Origin: Polyangium spumosum
GTDB lineage: Bacteria > Myxococcota_A > Polyangia > Polyangiales > Polyangiaceae
Assembly: GCF_009649845.1 (NCBI RefSeq)
Contig: NZ_WJIE01000002.1
Span: forward strand, 434,001 to 498,000
Length of the DNA stretch: 64,000 nucleotides
Reading direction: 5' to 3'
Below, piece by piece: positions 35,403-44,589 of this stretch. Each line of letters begins with the position of its first letter. Position 1 is the stretch's first letter. A program made the translations under genes and the position numbers. Under the pieces are notes generated by a model. The model was not told the origin of the DNA, ran no database searches, and saw only the letters and a list, made by a program, of their open reading frames with translations.

Positions 35403-37739
35403 ATGACCGAGCGGGGGGATCGAATGCGTCATACGAGGCTGTGGACGGCGTTCGGCGCGGTCATCGTGTTTTCTTTCGCCGTGCTCGGCTGGTTCGGCGT
35501 CGAGATTTACCGCAAAGCGCCGCCCATCCCGGATCGTGTCGTCGTGGCCTCGGAGGGACGCACCCTCTTCACGGGTCAGGACATTCGCGACGGCCAGAAC
35601 GTCTGGCAATCTCTCGGCGGCCAGGAGGTCGGCTCGATATGGGGGCACGGCGCCTACGTCGCCCCCGATTGGTCGGCGGACTGGCTCCACCGCGAGGCGA
35701 CGTGGATCCTCGACGTCTGGGCGCGCGACGAAAAGGGCACGACCTTCGACGACCTCCCCGCCCCGGATCGCGCCTCCCTCATCGAGCGCCTCAAGGCCGA
35801 GATGCGGACGAACACCTACGACCCCCGGACGGGCGCGATCACCGTGAGCCCGCTCCGCGCCCGCGCGATCGAGGAGGTCTCCAGGCATTACACGGCCCTC
35901 TTCGGCGCCGACCCCGCGATGGCCGAATTGCGCGACGCCTACGCCATCCCGGCCGAGACGCTCCGGGACCCCGAGCGCCAGCGCCTCATGAATGCCTTCT
36001 TTTTCTGGGCGGCGTGGGCCTGCGCGACCGAGCGCCCCGGCGCGACCATCACCTACAGCAACAACTGGCCCTCCGAACCGCTCATCGGCAATACGCCCTC
36101 GGGCGCGCTCGTGGTGTGGTCCGTCGTGAGCTTCGTCCTCTTGCTCGCCGGCATCGGCGCGCTCGCGTGGTACTTCGCGGCCCAGCGCCACCGCCCCGAG
36201 AAGGAGCCCGAGTATCCCACGCGGGATCCCCTGCTCGGCCTCCAGGCCACGCCCTCCATGCGCGCGACGCGCAAGTATTTCTGGGTCGTCGCCGCGCTCG
36301 TCGTCGTGCAGATCGGCCTCGGCGCGGTGAGCGCCCATTACGGCGTCGAGGGCTCCGGCTTCTACGGCATCCCCCTCGACCAGTGGCTACCGTATGCCGT
36401 CACGCGCACCTGGCACGTCCAGCTCGGCATCTTCTGGATCGCCACGGCCTGGCTCGCCACCGGCCTCTTCATCGCGCCGGCCGTCGGCGGCCACGAGCCG
36501 AAATACCAGCGCGCCGGCGTCAATTTCCTCTTCGTCTGCTTGCTCGTCATCGTGGTCGGCTCCCTCGCCGGCCAGTGGTTCGGGGTCCGGCAGAAGCTCG
36601 GCTTCGAGGCGAACTTCTGGTTCGGCCACCAGGGCTACGAATACGTCGACCTCGGCCGCTTCTGGCAGATCTTCCTGCTCGTTGGCCTCTTCCTCTGGCT
36701 CTTCCTCATCGGGCGAGCGATGTGGCCCGCGTTCAAGAAGGGCGGCGAGAGCAAGCACCTGCTCGCCTTGTTCCTCATCGCCTCGGCGGCGATCGCCCTG
36801 TTCTACGCCGCCGGCCTCATGTGGGGGCGCCAGACGAACCTCGCCATGGCCGAATACTGGCGCTGGTGGGTCGTGCACCTCTGGGTCGAGGGCTTCTTCG
36901 AGGTCTTCGCCACCGTCGTGATCGCCTTCCTCTTCGCGCGTATGGGCCTCTTGCGGATCGCGACCGCGACCACGGCCGTCCTCTTCTCGACGATCCTCTT
37001 CCTCTCGGGCGGCATCATCGGCACCTTCCACCACCTCTATTTCACGGGCACGCCGACCTCGGTCCTCGCCCTCGGCGCGACGTTCAGCGCGCTCGAGGTC
37101 GTGCCCCTCGTGCTCATCGGCTTCGAGGCCTACGAAAACCTCACGCTCTCGCGCGCGAGGCCCTGGGTCGCCGCGTACAAGTGGCCCATTTACTTCTTCG
37201 TGGCCGTCGCGTTCTGGAACCTCGTCGGCGCGGGCCTCTTCGGCTTCTTCATCAACCCGCCGATCGCGCTTTATTACATGCAGGGCCTCAACACCACGCC
37301 CGTCCACGGCCACACCGCCCTCTTCGGCGTCTACGGCATGCTCGGCATCGGCCTCATGCTCTTTTGCCTCAAGGGGTTGTCGACGCACCGCGTGTGGAGG
37401 ACGGGCGCGCTCTCCTTCGCGTTCTGGGCGATCAACATCGGCCTCGCGCTGATGGTGCTCCTGAGCCTGCTCCCGCTCGGCCTCTTGCAGACCTGGGCCA
37501 GCGTCGAACACGGCATGTGGTATGCGCGCTCGGCGGAGTTCCTGCAGACGCCGCGTATGGACACGCTGCGGTGGTTACGCGTCGTCGGGGATACGATCTT
37601 CGCCGCGGGCGCGCTCGCGCTCGGCTGGTTCGTCCTCGGGCTCAAGACGGGCTGGTCGCTGCGCGCCGAGGGGGACCCGGGGCTGCCGCTCGAGCGCAGG
37701 CCCTTCGTGATCGGCCCGCCCAGCGAGAAGGAAGTTTGA
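35403..37739 (+). CDS. norZ: quinol-dependent nitric oxide reductase (qNOR)
   Basis: A 778-aa inner-membrane enzyme that reduces NO to N2O with electrons from quinol. It has the qNOR-specific N-terminal cytochrome c-like extension without heme (TGQDIRDGQNVWQSLGGQEV, SIWGHGAYVAPDWSADWLH) fused to a 12-13-helix heme-copper-oxidase core with RTWHVQLGIFWIA, HLWVEGFFEVFATVV, TFHHLYFTGTP and the heme His pair in PVHGHTALFGVYG. ATG at 35403 has GGAGG five bases upstream. No other denitrification gene or NO sensor is near, so a detoxification role is most likely. I see no FNR-like or NsrR-like box in the 110 bp upstream. Confidence 0.93.
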   Translation: MTERGDRMRHTRLWTAFGAVIVFSFAVLGWFGVEIYRKAPPIPDRVVVASEGRTLFTGQDIRDGQNVWQSLGGQEVGSIWGHGAYVAPDWSADWLHREATWILDVWARDEKGTTFDDLPAPDRASLIERLKAEMRTNTYDPRTGAITVSPLRARAIEEVSRHYTALFGADPAMAELRDAYAIPAETLRDPERQRLMNAFFFWAAWACATERPGATITYSNNWPSEPLIGNTPSGALVVWSVVSFVLLLAGIGALAWYFAAQRHRPEKEPEYPTRDPLLGLQATPSMRATRKYFWVVAALVVVQIGLGAVSAHYGVEGSGFYGIPLDQWLPYAVTRTWHVQLGIFWIATAWLATGLFIAPAVGGHEPKYQRAGVNFLFVCLLVIVVGSLAGQWFGVRQKLGFEANFWFGHQGYEYVDLGRFWQIFLLVGLFLWLFLIGRAMWPAFKKGGESKHLLALFLIASAAIALFYAAGLMWGRQTNLAMAEYWRWWVVHLWVEGFFEVFATVVIAFLFARMGLLRIATATTAVLFSTILFLSGGIIGTFHHLYFTGTPTSVLALGATFSALEVVPLVLIGFEAYENLTLSRARPWVAAYKWPIYFFVAVAFWNLVGAGLFGFFINPPIALYYMQGLNTTPVHGHTALFGVYGMLGIGLMLFCLKGLSTHRVWRTGALSFAFWAINIGLALMVLLSLLPLGLLQTWASVEHGMWYARSAEFLQTPRMDTLRWLRVVGDTIFAAGALALGWFVLGLKTGWSLRAEGDPGLPLERRPFVIGPPSEKEV

Positions 37740-37754
37740 CGATAGGCGGGCCCG

Positions 37755-39272
37755 TCAGCGCAGGCGCTCCAGGAAAGCGCCGGCCACCGCGGCCGGCGTT
37801 TGTTTCTCCTGATCGACCTCGCGGTTGAGCCGCCGCATCGTGCCTTCGTCGATCCGGCCCGCGAGCGCGCGCAGCGCGTCGATCACCTCGGGGCGCTCGC
37901 GCACGAGGTGATCACTCGCCAGCACGAGCGCGTCGTACGGCGGGATCGCGTGGCGGTCGTCCTCGAGCACGACGAGGTCGTAGGCGGCGATGCGGCCGTC
38001 CGTGGAGAACGCGCCGATCACGTCGACCGCGCCGTTCTTCGCGGCCTCGTACATGAGGGAGGAATCCATGCTGCGCTCCTCGGCGAACACGAGGCCGTAG
38101 ACGCGCGAAATGTTCTTCCACTCGGGCCGCAGAAAAAATTCGTAATCGCCGCCGACGCGCAGGCGCCGCGCGAGCGGGGCGAGGTCGCCGATGCGGCGCA
38201 GCCCGAGCCGCTCGGCCTCGGCGCGGCGCATGGCGAGCGTATAGGTATTCTCGAAGCCGAGCGCCGCGACGACGTGCACCCCGTATCGCTCGGGCAGCAG
38301 CCGCTCGACCTCCGCGCGCACCGTCTCCCGATCGGCCGGCGCCTCGCCGCGCCCGAGCACCGTGGCCCAGAGCGTGCCCGAGTAATCGACGTAAGCGTCG
38401 ATCTGCCCTGTCCGGAGCGCGTCGAAGGCGACGGTGGACCCGAGCGAACCCACGGTCCGCGTGGGCGAACCCGTCCGGCGCTGCACCTCGGCCGCGAGGA
38501 TCTCCGCGAGGATGTAGCTCTCCGTGAACGTCTTGGCGCCGATGGTCACCGGCGCCTCCTCCCGCGAAGCCGCTGCCCGCACGAAAGGCGCGGCGCCGTA
38601 CGCCGCGAGCAACAAGAAGCCCACGAGGGAGACGGCCAGCGCGCCCCGCCGCCGCTGCGAGAGCCCCACGTGAACGCCACGCAAGAGCCCGTCGATGACG
38701 AGCGCGAGGACGGCGGAGGCCACGCACCCGACGAGCACGGACGTGTAATTGCGGGTCTGCAGCCCGCCGAAGATGTAATTGCCGAGGCTCGGCGCGCCGA
38801 CCGGGGTCGAGAGCGTGGCCGTCCCGACGGTCCAGACGGCGGAGATACGGATGCCGGCCACGATCACGGGCATCGCGAGGGGGAGCTCGACACGAAACAG
38901 CGATTGTCGTGGCGTCATGCCCACGCCCTTCGCCGCCTCCAGCACGGCCGGATCGAGGCCGGACAACCCCGCCACGGTGTTCCGCAGAATGGGCAAGAGG
39001 CTGTACAAGACGAGCCCGATCAGCGCGGGCAGATACCCGATGCTCCGGGCCCCGAGCGCGGCGAGCGCGGGGACCATGAACGCGAGCAAGGCGAGGCTCG
39101 GGATGGTCTGCAGGACACTCGCCGCGCCGACGATCGGCGGCGCGAGCCTCGGGGACCGCGACACGACGACGCCGAGCGGGACGCTGACCACGATCCCCAG
39201 CGCGAGCGCGACGAGCGAGAGCCCGAGGTGGGCCGCGAGCAGGCCAGGCAGAAGCGCGAGCTGCTCCTTCAA
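37755..39272 (-). CDS. OpuC-type osmolyte ABC transporter: permease fused to substrate-binding domain
   Basis: A 505-aa fusion. Residues about 1-220 are a six-helix permease (LGIVVSVPLGVVVSRSP, SVLQTIPSLALLAFMVP, EAAKGVGMTPRQSLFRVELP as the EAA loop). Residues about 240-505 are an OpuAC-like binding domain (VTIGAKTFTESYILAEILAA, DAYVDYSGTLWATVLGR, DDRHAIPPYDALVLASDHLV) tethered outside the membrane. Such fusions import glycine betaine, choline or related compounds. Its ATG overlaps the ATPase stop by 4 bp, so ATPase and permease are coupled. Substrate by family only. Confidence 0.9.
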   Translation of the reverse strand: MKEQLALLPGLLAAHLGLSLVALALGIVVSVPLGVVVSRSPRLAPPIVGAASVLQTIPSLALLAFMVPALAALGARSIGYLPALIGLVLYSLLPILRNTVAGLSGLDPAVLEAAKGVGMTPRQSLFRVELPLAMPVIVAGIRISAVWTVGTATLSTPVGAPSLGNYIFGGLQTRNYTSVLVGCVASAVLALVIDGLLRGVHVGLSQRRRGALAVSLVGFLLLAAYGAAPFVRAAASREEAPVTIGAKTFTESYILAEILAAEVQRRTGSPTRTVGSLGSTVAFDALRTGQIDAYVDYSGTLWATVLGRGEAPADRETVRAEVERLLPERYGVHVVAALGFENTYTLAMRRAEAERLGLRRIGDLAPLARRLRVGGDYEFFLRPEWKNISRVYGLVFAEERSMDSSLMYEAAKNGAVDVIGAFSTDGRIAAYDLVVLEDDRHAIPPYDALVLASDHLVRERPEVIDALRALAGRIDEGTMRRLNREVDQEKQTPAAVAGAFLERLR

Positions 39273-40036
39273 GCCTCACCTCCCCCGAGCTTCGCCGTGA
39301 CGAAGGCCGCTCGCCGCAGAGGCGCGGAGACGAGCTCCTTCACGTAAGGATCGGCCGGCGCGCGCGCGAGCTCCGAGGCCGTCCCGACCTGCAGGAGCTC
39401 TCCGCTCTTCATCACGGCCACGCGATCCCCGAGCGTCATGGCCTCGACCATGTCGTGCGTGACGAAGATGGCCGTGACCCCGAGCTTCTTGCGGATGCCA
39501 TCAAACGAGGCCTGGAGCCGCTCGCGCGTGAGGGGGTCGAGCGCGCCAAAAGGCTCGTCGAGCAGCAGGACCGGCGGCTCGGCCGCGAGCGCGCGCGCGA
39601 CGGCGACGCGCTGCGCCTGGCCGCCCGAGAGCTCGTGGGGAAAGCGGCTCGTGATGACGCCGGGGTCGAGCTCGACGAGCTCGAGCAACGAGGCGACACG
39701 CGCCCGGATGCGGCCCTCGTCCCAGCCGAGCAGCCGAGGCGTGACGCCGATGTTCTCGGCCACGGTCAGGTGCGGAAAGAGCCCGAGCGCCTGGAACACG
39801 TACCCGATGCGGCGCCGCAGCTCGTGCGGGACGGCGCGCGTGATGTCCTCTCCCGCCACGCGAATGCGTCCGGACGTCGCCTCGACGAGCCGATTGACCA
39901 TTTTCAGCGTGGTCGTCTTCCCGGAGCCGGACGCGCCGAGCAGGACCAGCAGCTCGCCCTCGGCGACACACAACGAGACGTGATCGACGACGACGGTCTC
40001 GCCGTAACGCTTGGTCACGTCGCACAGCTCGATCAT
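39269..40036 (-). CDS. ABC transporter ATPase, OpuC/ProV type
   Basis: A 255-aa ATPase driving the fused permease/binding protein. Walker A LGASGSGKTTTLKMVNRL, Q-loop GYVFQALGLFPHLTV, signature LSGGQAQRVAVARAL, Walker B LLLDEPFGALDPLTRE, H-loop FVTHDMVEA. It lacks the C-terminal CBS pair of many OpuA/ProV ATPases, so osmotic sensing through CBS is absent. The ATG at 40036 gives MIELCDVTKRYGE. It starts 17 bp after the vWA gene and may be part of the same message. Confidence 0.93.
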   Translation of the reverse strand: MIELCDVTKRYGETVVVDHVSLCVAEGELLVLLGASGSGKTTTLKMVNRLVEATSGRIRVAGEDITRAVPHELRRRIGYVFQALGLFPHLTVAENIGVTPRLLGWDEGRIRARVASLLELVELDPGVITSRFPHELSGGQAQRVAVARALAAEPPVLLLDEPFGALDPLTRERLQASFDGIRKKLGVTAIFVTHDMVEAMTLGDRVAVMKSGELLQVGTASELARAPADPYVKELVSAPLRRAAFVTAKLGGGEA

Positions 40037-40053
40037 CACGCCTGGAAGCGTGA

Positions 40054-42381
40054 CTACGCGAGACCGCTGCGTCGACGTACGATCCAGTGCACGCCGACGA
40101 GCATCGCCGCGCCGAGCGTCCACGCCCAGGGCGGCAGCAGCGGCGAGACCCGCCTCTCTGCGGCGATCTGCGTCGCTGCGGGCAGCGGCAGGCTCCCGAT
40201 TCCGTCCGCCGTCACGCTCTTTCCGCCCGTCGCTTCGGCGATGGCCGCGAGCCGCTCGGGATCGGGCCGCGTGTCTGCCCACTCGTCGCCGCCACGCTCG
40301 CAGGCGAAATCGCGCCGCGTCGTGGGCCCTCGCTCGGCCGAGGTCGTCCCGTCTGCCGCCGCGCCGGCCTCGCTCGGCACAATCTCCACGGTCGCCGAGT
40401 AACCGCCGGGCTCGAGCTTGCCTGCGTCGAGCGAGAGTGGCTCGCCCTTGCCGTCGAGCCGCGCCGACAGCGTGCGCAGGACCTCGCCCGCTCCCAGCTT
40501 GCGGATCGTGATCTTCGCGTCGCCCTTCTGCCCGGGCAGCGGCCGGAGCGTCAGCGTCGTGTCCTCCCCCGCGATGCAGCCGTCCGCGAGATCCACGACC
40601 GCGGGCTCGAAGCGCGGGTCCCGCATCAACCAGCCGAGCAACGCGTCCCAGAACGCGCCGTGCGCGCGCCCTGCCGCGTTCGCCGCGAAGGCGCTGAAGA
40701 GCAGCCGGTGCGAGCCGTCGATCGCGAGCGCGATCGTCCGCCCGCTGCCGTGCTCGCCGAGCGCGAGGATCGGCATCGGCCCGCCCTTCGGCGTCTTGCG
40801 CGTCGGGTGCTCCAGCAGCACCGTCGCGCCTGGCCGCGCGTCGCCCACCACGTTCGCGCCCGGCATCTCGGGCCACTCCTCGCCGATGAGGTCCCGCAGC
40901 GGCCCGAGCACGGGCGCCGCGCGTCCTGCCTCGGTCGTGCGCGGGACGAACGAGGCCACGTCCGAGCCTTCCGCGCCTGGCCCGCGATCGAGCTCCACCG
41001 GCAAGACCTCGGCGAGCGGCGTGCCCGCGTAGTTGCCCGGCACGAACGCGTCCGGGCCGCCGACCATGATGAGGCCTCCGCCCTTGTCCACGTACCGCGA
41101 CAACGAACGCAGGTGCTTGGCGAGGCCGTACGGCGCGGCGTTGAAGTCCTGCAGCACCACGGCGTCGAAGCTCGGCAGGTGCTCGCTGAACAGCTCGTCG
41201 ACCGGGAACGGGATGAGCGCGAGCTCCTCGCTCGGCGCGACCACGTCATCGGTCGGCGTGCGCAGGATGAAGAAGGCCACGACGTCGACGGACGCGTCGG
41301 CCTTCAGCCACATCCGGAGCGCGCGCACGTCGTACGTCGGCCTGCCTGCCACGTGCAGCACGCGCACGCGGTCCCGCGCCACGTCGATCGTCACGTACCG
41401 CGTGTCGTTGTCCGGCACCACGTCGCCGTCCGGCGCGTCGATCGACACCTCCAGGATCCGCGCGCCGGCGCGGTCGAGCGTCACCTCGAGCTCCAGCGTC
41501 GCCGCGCCGCTCGACGCGTTCGCCTTGCCCCTCGCGAGCTCGGTCGGCTCCCCCGTCTCGCGCAGCTCGCGCAGCGACACCGGGACCTCGTCGCAGTCGA
41601 GCCCGCCCGCGCATCCGATCTCGATCCGCAGGGTGAGCGGCTGATGCGCGACGGCCGCGCCGGCTGCCCGCACCACGCGCACGCTCGCGTCCCGCGGCGC
41701 CTCCGTGGCGAGCGAGATTGCGTGCACCGGCACCGTCAGCGTCCCGAGCGCGGCGCGGATCCCCTCGCCTGCTTGCCCTTCGCCGGGCCGGTCGAGCCTT
41801 CCATCCGAGAGCACCACGATCGCCGCGGGCCGCTCGTCCGCCGCGCGCGCGACCGCCTCGATCGCGCCCGCCAGATCCGATCGGGGCATCGGCCGCGCCG
41901 CGAGCAGCGCCTGCGCGAGCTGACCTTCCGGTGTGTTTTGCGCCCCCTCGGCCGCGCCGCTCGCGAGCGCCGCGGAGAGCGGCGTCGGGCTCCCTTTGCC
42001 GAACGCGAGCCCGTAGAGCCGCACCTCCGCGCCGTGCTTCTGGAGCTCCCCGAGCGCGCGCGCGGCCTCCTGACGGCGCGTCTTTCCCGCGGGCCCCGGC
42101 AGATCGATCGACCGCGACACGTCGGCGAGCACCACCACGCGTGGCCCCACCAAACTGCCCTTGCTCTGGATCGCCACGGGCCGCAGCACCGCGAGGAGCA
42201 ACCCGATCGACGCGAGCGCGCCCGTCACGAACGCGGCGATCGACGATCGGGGGCTCCGCTGCGCCCCCCGCGAGCGCCGCAGCTCCATCACGAGCAGCAC
42301 GATCCCGAGGACCGTGAGCAGGGCGGCGAGGATCTGGTACGACGGCGCGAGGTCCCCCGACGGCGCGAAGCTCGTCGTCAT
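40054..42381 (-). CDS. membrane protein with vWA and glutamine-amidotransferase-like domains
   Basis: A 775-aa protein. Two N-terminal membrane helices (YQILAALLTVLGIVLLVMEL and FVTGALASIGLLLAVL) precede a von Willebrand A domain with MIDAS VVVLADVSRSIDLP and later AIVVLSDGRLDRPGEG. The middle has a class I amidotransferase-like fold (VRVLHVAGRPTYDVRALRMW, SFDAVVLQDFNAAPYG, GLIMVGGPDAFVPGNYAG) without the catalytic Cys. A last helix LLPPWAWTLGAAMLVGVHWI anchors the C-terminus. The same layout is found beside DUF4159 and MoxR/Bat genes in many bacteria. It overlaps the DUF4159 stop by 4 bp. Function unknown; binding or envelope assembly is inferred. Confidence 0.85.
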   Translation of the reverse strand: MTTSFAPSGDLAPSYQILAALLTVLGIVLLVMELRRSRGAQRSPRSSIAAFVTGALASIGLLLAVLRPVAIQSKGSLVGPRVVVLADVSRSIDLPGPAGKTRRQEAARALGELQKHGAEVRLYGLAFGKGSPTPLSAALASGAAEGAQNTPEGQLAQALLAARPMPRSDLAGAIEAVARAADERPAAIVVLSDGRLDRPGEGQAGEGIRAALGTLTVPVHAISLATEAPRDASVRVVRAAGAAVAHQPLTLRIEIGCAGGLDCDEVPVSLRELRETGEPTELARGKANASSGAATLELEVTLDRAGARILEVSIDAPDGDVVPDNDTRYVTIDVARDRVRVLHVAGRPTYDVRALRMWLKADASVDVVAFFILRTPTDDVVAPSEELALIPFPVDELFSEHLPSFDAVVLQDFNAAPYGLAKHLRSLSRYVDKGGGLIMVGGPDAFVPGNYAGTPLAEVLPVELDRGPGAEGSDVASFVPRTTEAGRAAPVLGPLRDLIGEEWPEMPGANVVGDARPGATVLLEHPTRKTPKGGPMPILALGEHGSGRTIALAIDGSHRLLFSAFAANAAGRAHGAFWDALLGWLMRDPRFEPAVVDLADGCIAGEDTTLTLRPLPGQKGDAKITIRKLGAGEVLRTLSARLDGKGEPLSLDAGKLEPGGYSATVEIVPSEAGAAADGTTSAERGPTTRRDFACERGGDEWADTRPDPERLAAIAEATGGKSVTADGIGSLPLPAATQIAAERRVSPLLPPWAWTLGAAMLVGVHWIVRRRSGLA

Positions 42382-43151
42382 GGAGAGGGCTCCGCCGCGC
42401 GACGCCGCATCAGGAAGGGCGCGTGCACCTGGTCGTCCTTGTAGTTCGAGCAGAGCACGAACATCGCCACGTTCACCGCGAGCCTCGCGGCCTGCTCGCG
42501 TTGTGGCTCGCCGTTCGGGACCACCACGAACGGATGCGTCCCGTTCGCCGCGCGGGCGAGCGCGCCGAGCAGGTCGTGCTTCGCGAAGATCACCTGCGGC
42601 ACGCCGCCGCGCATGATCGCCTCGAGCTTCGGCTGCCCCTCGACGCGCCCGACGGCGCGGCGGAGCAGGTAAAACGAGCGGAACACCACGTTCTCGGTGC
42701 CGATCGGGATCGGCGCGCCGTCGGGCAACACGCGCGCGATCTCGCGCCGCGCCGCCTTGCCGAACGCGCCCGACTCGGGCGCGAAGTCGTCGATGAGCAA
42801 CACGCCGCCGAGCGCGAGGAAGCGCCGGATCCCGAGCACCTCGCGCTCCGTCAGCGGCGGCACGTCGTCCTCGCCGCCCCAGATCGCGAAGGGCTCGGCG
42901 AGCAAGGCGGGCGCGTCGGCGCGCACCGTCGTGGGGGACAGCCGCGCGGGCGCGCTCGTGCGACGCGTGAGCTCCTCGGACCATCGCGCGGGCCCGGTCG
43001 TCCGCGCGCCCTCCCAGCGCGCCGTGCCTGTGAGCAGGATCCGCGGGTTGAACGCCCCTTCCTCTCCGAACGCCCGCGACGGCCGCGGCACGAGCGCGAC
43101 GAGCAGCACCGCCACGAGCACGAGGACGAGCGACGTCACCCGCGCGCGCAT
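42378..43151 (-). CDS. DUF4159 exported protein
   Basis: A 257-aa protein with a signal or anchor helix (VTSLVLVLVAVLLVALVPRP) and a DUF4159 domain, an amidotransferase-like fold: RILLTGTARWEG, LGIRRFLALGGVLLIDDFAP and the ending FVLCSNYKDDQVHAPFLMRR, which is a strong family mark. ATG at 43151 shares one base with the stop of the lipoprotein gene before it, and its stop overlaps the vWA gene by 4 bp. DUF4159 proteins are usually encoded with MoxR ATPases and Bat-like vWA proteins; the MoxR partner is not seen here. Confidence 0.88.
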   Translation of the reverse strand: MRARVTSLVLVLVAVLLVALVPRPSRAFGEEGAFNPRILLTGTARWEGARTTGPARWSEELTRRTSAPARLSPTTVRADAPALLAEPFAIWGGEDDVPPLTEREVLGIRRFLALGGVLLIDDFAPESGAFGKAARREIARVLPDGAPIPIGTENVVFRSFYLLRRAVGRVEGQPKLEAIMRGGVPQVIFAKHDLLGALARAANGTHPFVVVPNGEPQREQAARLAVNVAMFVLCSNYKDDQVHAPFLMRRRAAEPSP

Positions 43152-43771
43152 CAATCGAAATCCTCCACGTGCCACACGCCTGCCTCGCGGCGCAGCTTCA
43201 CCTCGTGGCCGCCGGGCACCTGCACGGTCGCGCGATCGCCGGAGACCTGCACCTCGAGGCCCTCGGGGTGCTCGAGGCCCTCGACGAGCGAGCGCAGATC
43301 GTTCTCGATCGCGCTACGCGTCGACGGCGAGAGCACGCGCAAGAGGCCGGCGTAGCTGCGCCTCGCGAGGACCCGCCGGAGCTGCTCGAGCGCCTGGGCC
43401 GGCGTCTTCGCGCCTGCGGGCAATGCGTCGGCGGCCGAGATGCGGAAGACGCCGTTTTCGAGCTCCAGCGTGGCGTCCTCGCCGTCGGGGTACCGGACGC
43501 GGGCGTGCGCCTTGATCGTGACGCCGGGCGCGGAGAGGGCCTTGGCCTGATCGGCGAGCTCGCTCTTCTCCTCGGCGACGATGCGGCGCACGTCCTCGCG
43601 GGAGAGGCTGCGCTTTCCCTTCTTGCTCATCATCGCGTGGATCGCGTCGGCGTCCCCGCGCGCGGCCGCGTCGGCGTAGGCCTTCACGGCGTCCTTCGGG
43701 TCGGGCATGGCGGAGCCGCCGCACGCGGCGAGTGCGAGCGCGAGGCACGCGAGGGTCACGGACCGGGGCAC
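43151..43771 (-). CDS. lipoprotein of unknown function
   Basis: A 206-aa lipoprotein, MPRSVTLACLALALAACGG, with canonical lipobox LAAC. The mature part begins DPKDAVKAYADAAARGDADAIHAMM, typical of NTF2-like or DUF4878-like lipoproteins, followed by a helical region and a C-terminal four-strand part ending GVWHVEDFD. The start is GTG. Its TGA and the next ATG share one base (TGATG), so it leads the DUF4159-vWA set. Function unknown. Confidence 0.82.
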   Translation of the reverse strand: MPRSVTLACLALALAACGGSAMPDPKDAVKAYADAAARGDADAIHAMMSKKGKRSLSREDVRRIVAEEKSELADQAKALSAPGVTIKAHARVRYPDGEDATLELENGVFRISAADALPAGAKTPAQALEQLRRVLARRSYAGLLRVLSPSTRSAIENDLRSLVEGLEHPEGLEVQVSGDRATVQVPGGHEVKLRREAGVWHVEDFD

Positions 43772-43898
43772 GGGCGGAGCCTAGTACAAAACGGGCGCGC
43801 TGGGGCCGTGAACGCGGCCTTGCGTCGGCGAACGGGCTCGGCCCTCGAGCCTCTGGCCGCGCGCGTCGAGGAGGAGTACACGTCGAGCTGGATCTCGC

Positions 43899-44444
43899 AT
43901 GTCGAGCCGCCCATTCATCCGCCTCGCGGACATCACCGACCTCGACGGGTTCGCCGATCACATCGTCCGGCACTCGGCCGAGAGCGGGCGCGAGGGCTCC
44001 TTGCATTTCGCGATCTCGCGCTCGCCCGAGCGCGCGAGCGTGCGCGAGCACGCGCGGCAGCGCTGGGAGCGCGCGCTCTCGGAGTCGCTCTGGGGCCGCT
44101 GTTTCGTGCTCATCGAGCCTGCGCGTGGCTGGGTCGTGGGGCACCTCGAGCTTCGTGGCGGTCGCTTCTCGGCGGAGATGCACCGCGCGATCCTCGGCAT
44201 GGGCATCGAGCGGGGCTTCGTGCGCCAGGGCCACGGCCAGCAATTGATGGAGGCCGCGGTCGGCTGGGCGAAGCGGACGGGCAAGATCGCCTGGATCGAC
44301 CTCGGCGTCTTCGAGCACAACCTGCCCGCGCGCAGCCTCTACCAGCGGGTGGGATTCGTCGAGAATGGCAAGCGCAAGGACGCATTCCGCATCGATTCGG
44401 GCATGCTGGTGACGGACATTTCGATGTCGCTCCGTATTGCTTGA
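43899..44444 (+). CDS. GNAT family N-acetyltransferase
   Basis: A 181-aa acetyltransferase. The acetyl-CoA loop is GFVRQGHGQQLMEAAVGWAK (the usual RGxGxG with one change), followed by the last strands IAWIDLGVFEHNLPARSLYQ and RVGFVENGKRKDAF. The N-terminus FIRLADITDLDGFADHI is the ordinary GNAT start. The ATG has no close ribosome site (GGAGG is 24 bases away). It is divergent from the lipoprotein gene and 145 bp before the giant kinase gene. Substrate unknown; RimL/PhnO-like members acetylate proteins, peptides or small amines. Confidence 0.87.
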   Translation: MSSRPFIRLADITDLDGFADHIVRHSAESGREGSLHFAISRSPERASVREHARQRWERALSESLWGRCFVLIEPARGWVVGHLELRGGRFSAEMHRAILGMGIERGFVRQGHGQQLMEAAVGWAKRTGKIAWIDLGVFEHNLPARSLYQRVGFVENGKRKDAFRIDSGMLVTDISMSLRIA

Positions 44445-44589
44445 ACGGGGGCGACGTCCCGGAAAAACCGATCCGTTGGCAACTCGAGCCCCCCCGGTCG
44501 CGCTGCCAAAACGCCGGTACCAGGTCTCCCTCTGGCATATAGATTGATCGTCTGCGCCACCATCCGCAGGCGAGCGAGCAAGGTTTTCG

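Noticed and set aside
44533-44549. TGGCATATAGATTGAT as a sigma-54 promoter for the giant sensor
   Set aside because: The GG is followed ten bases later by GA, not the invariant GC.
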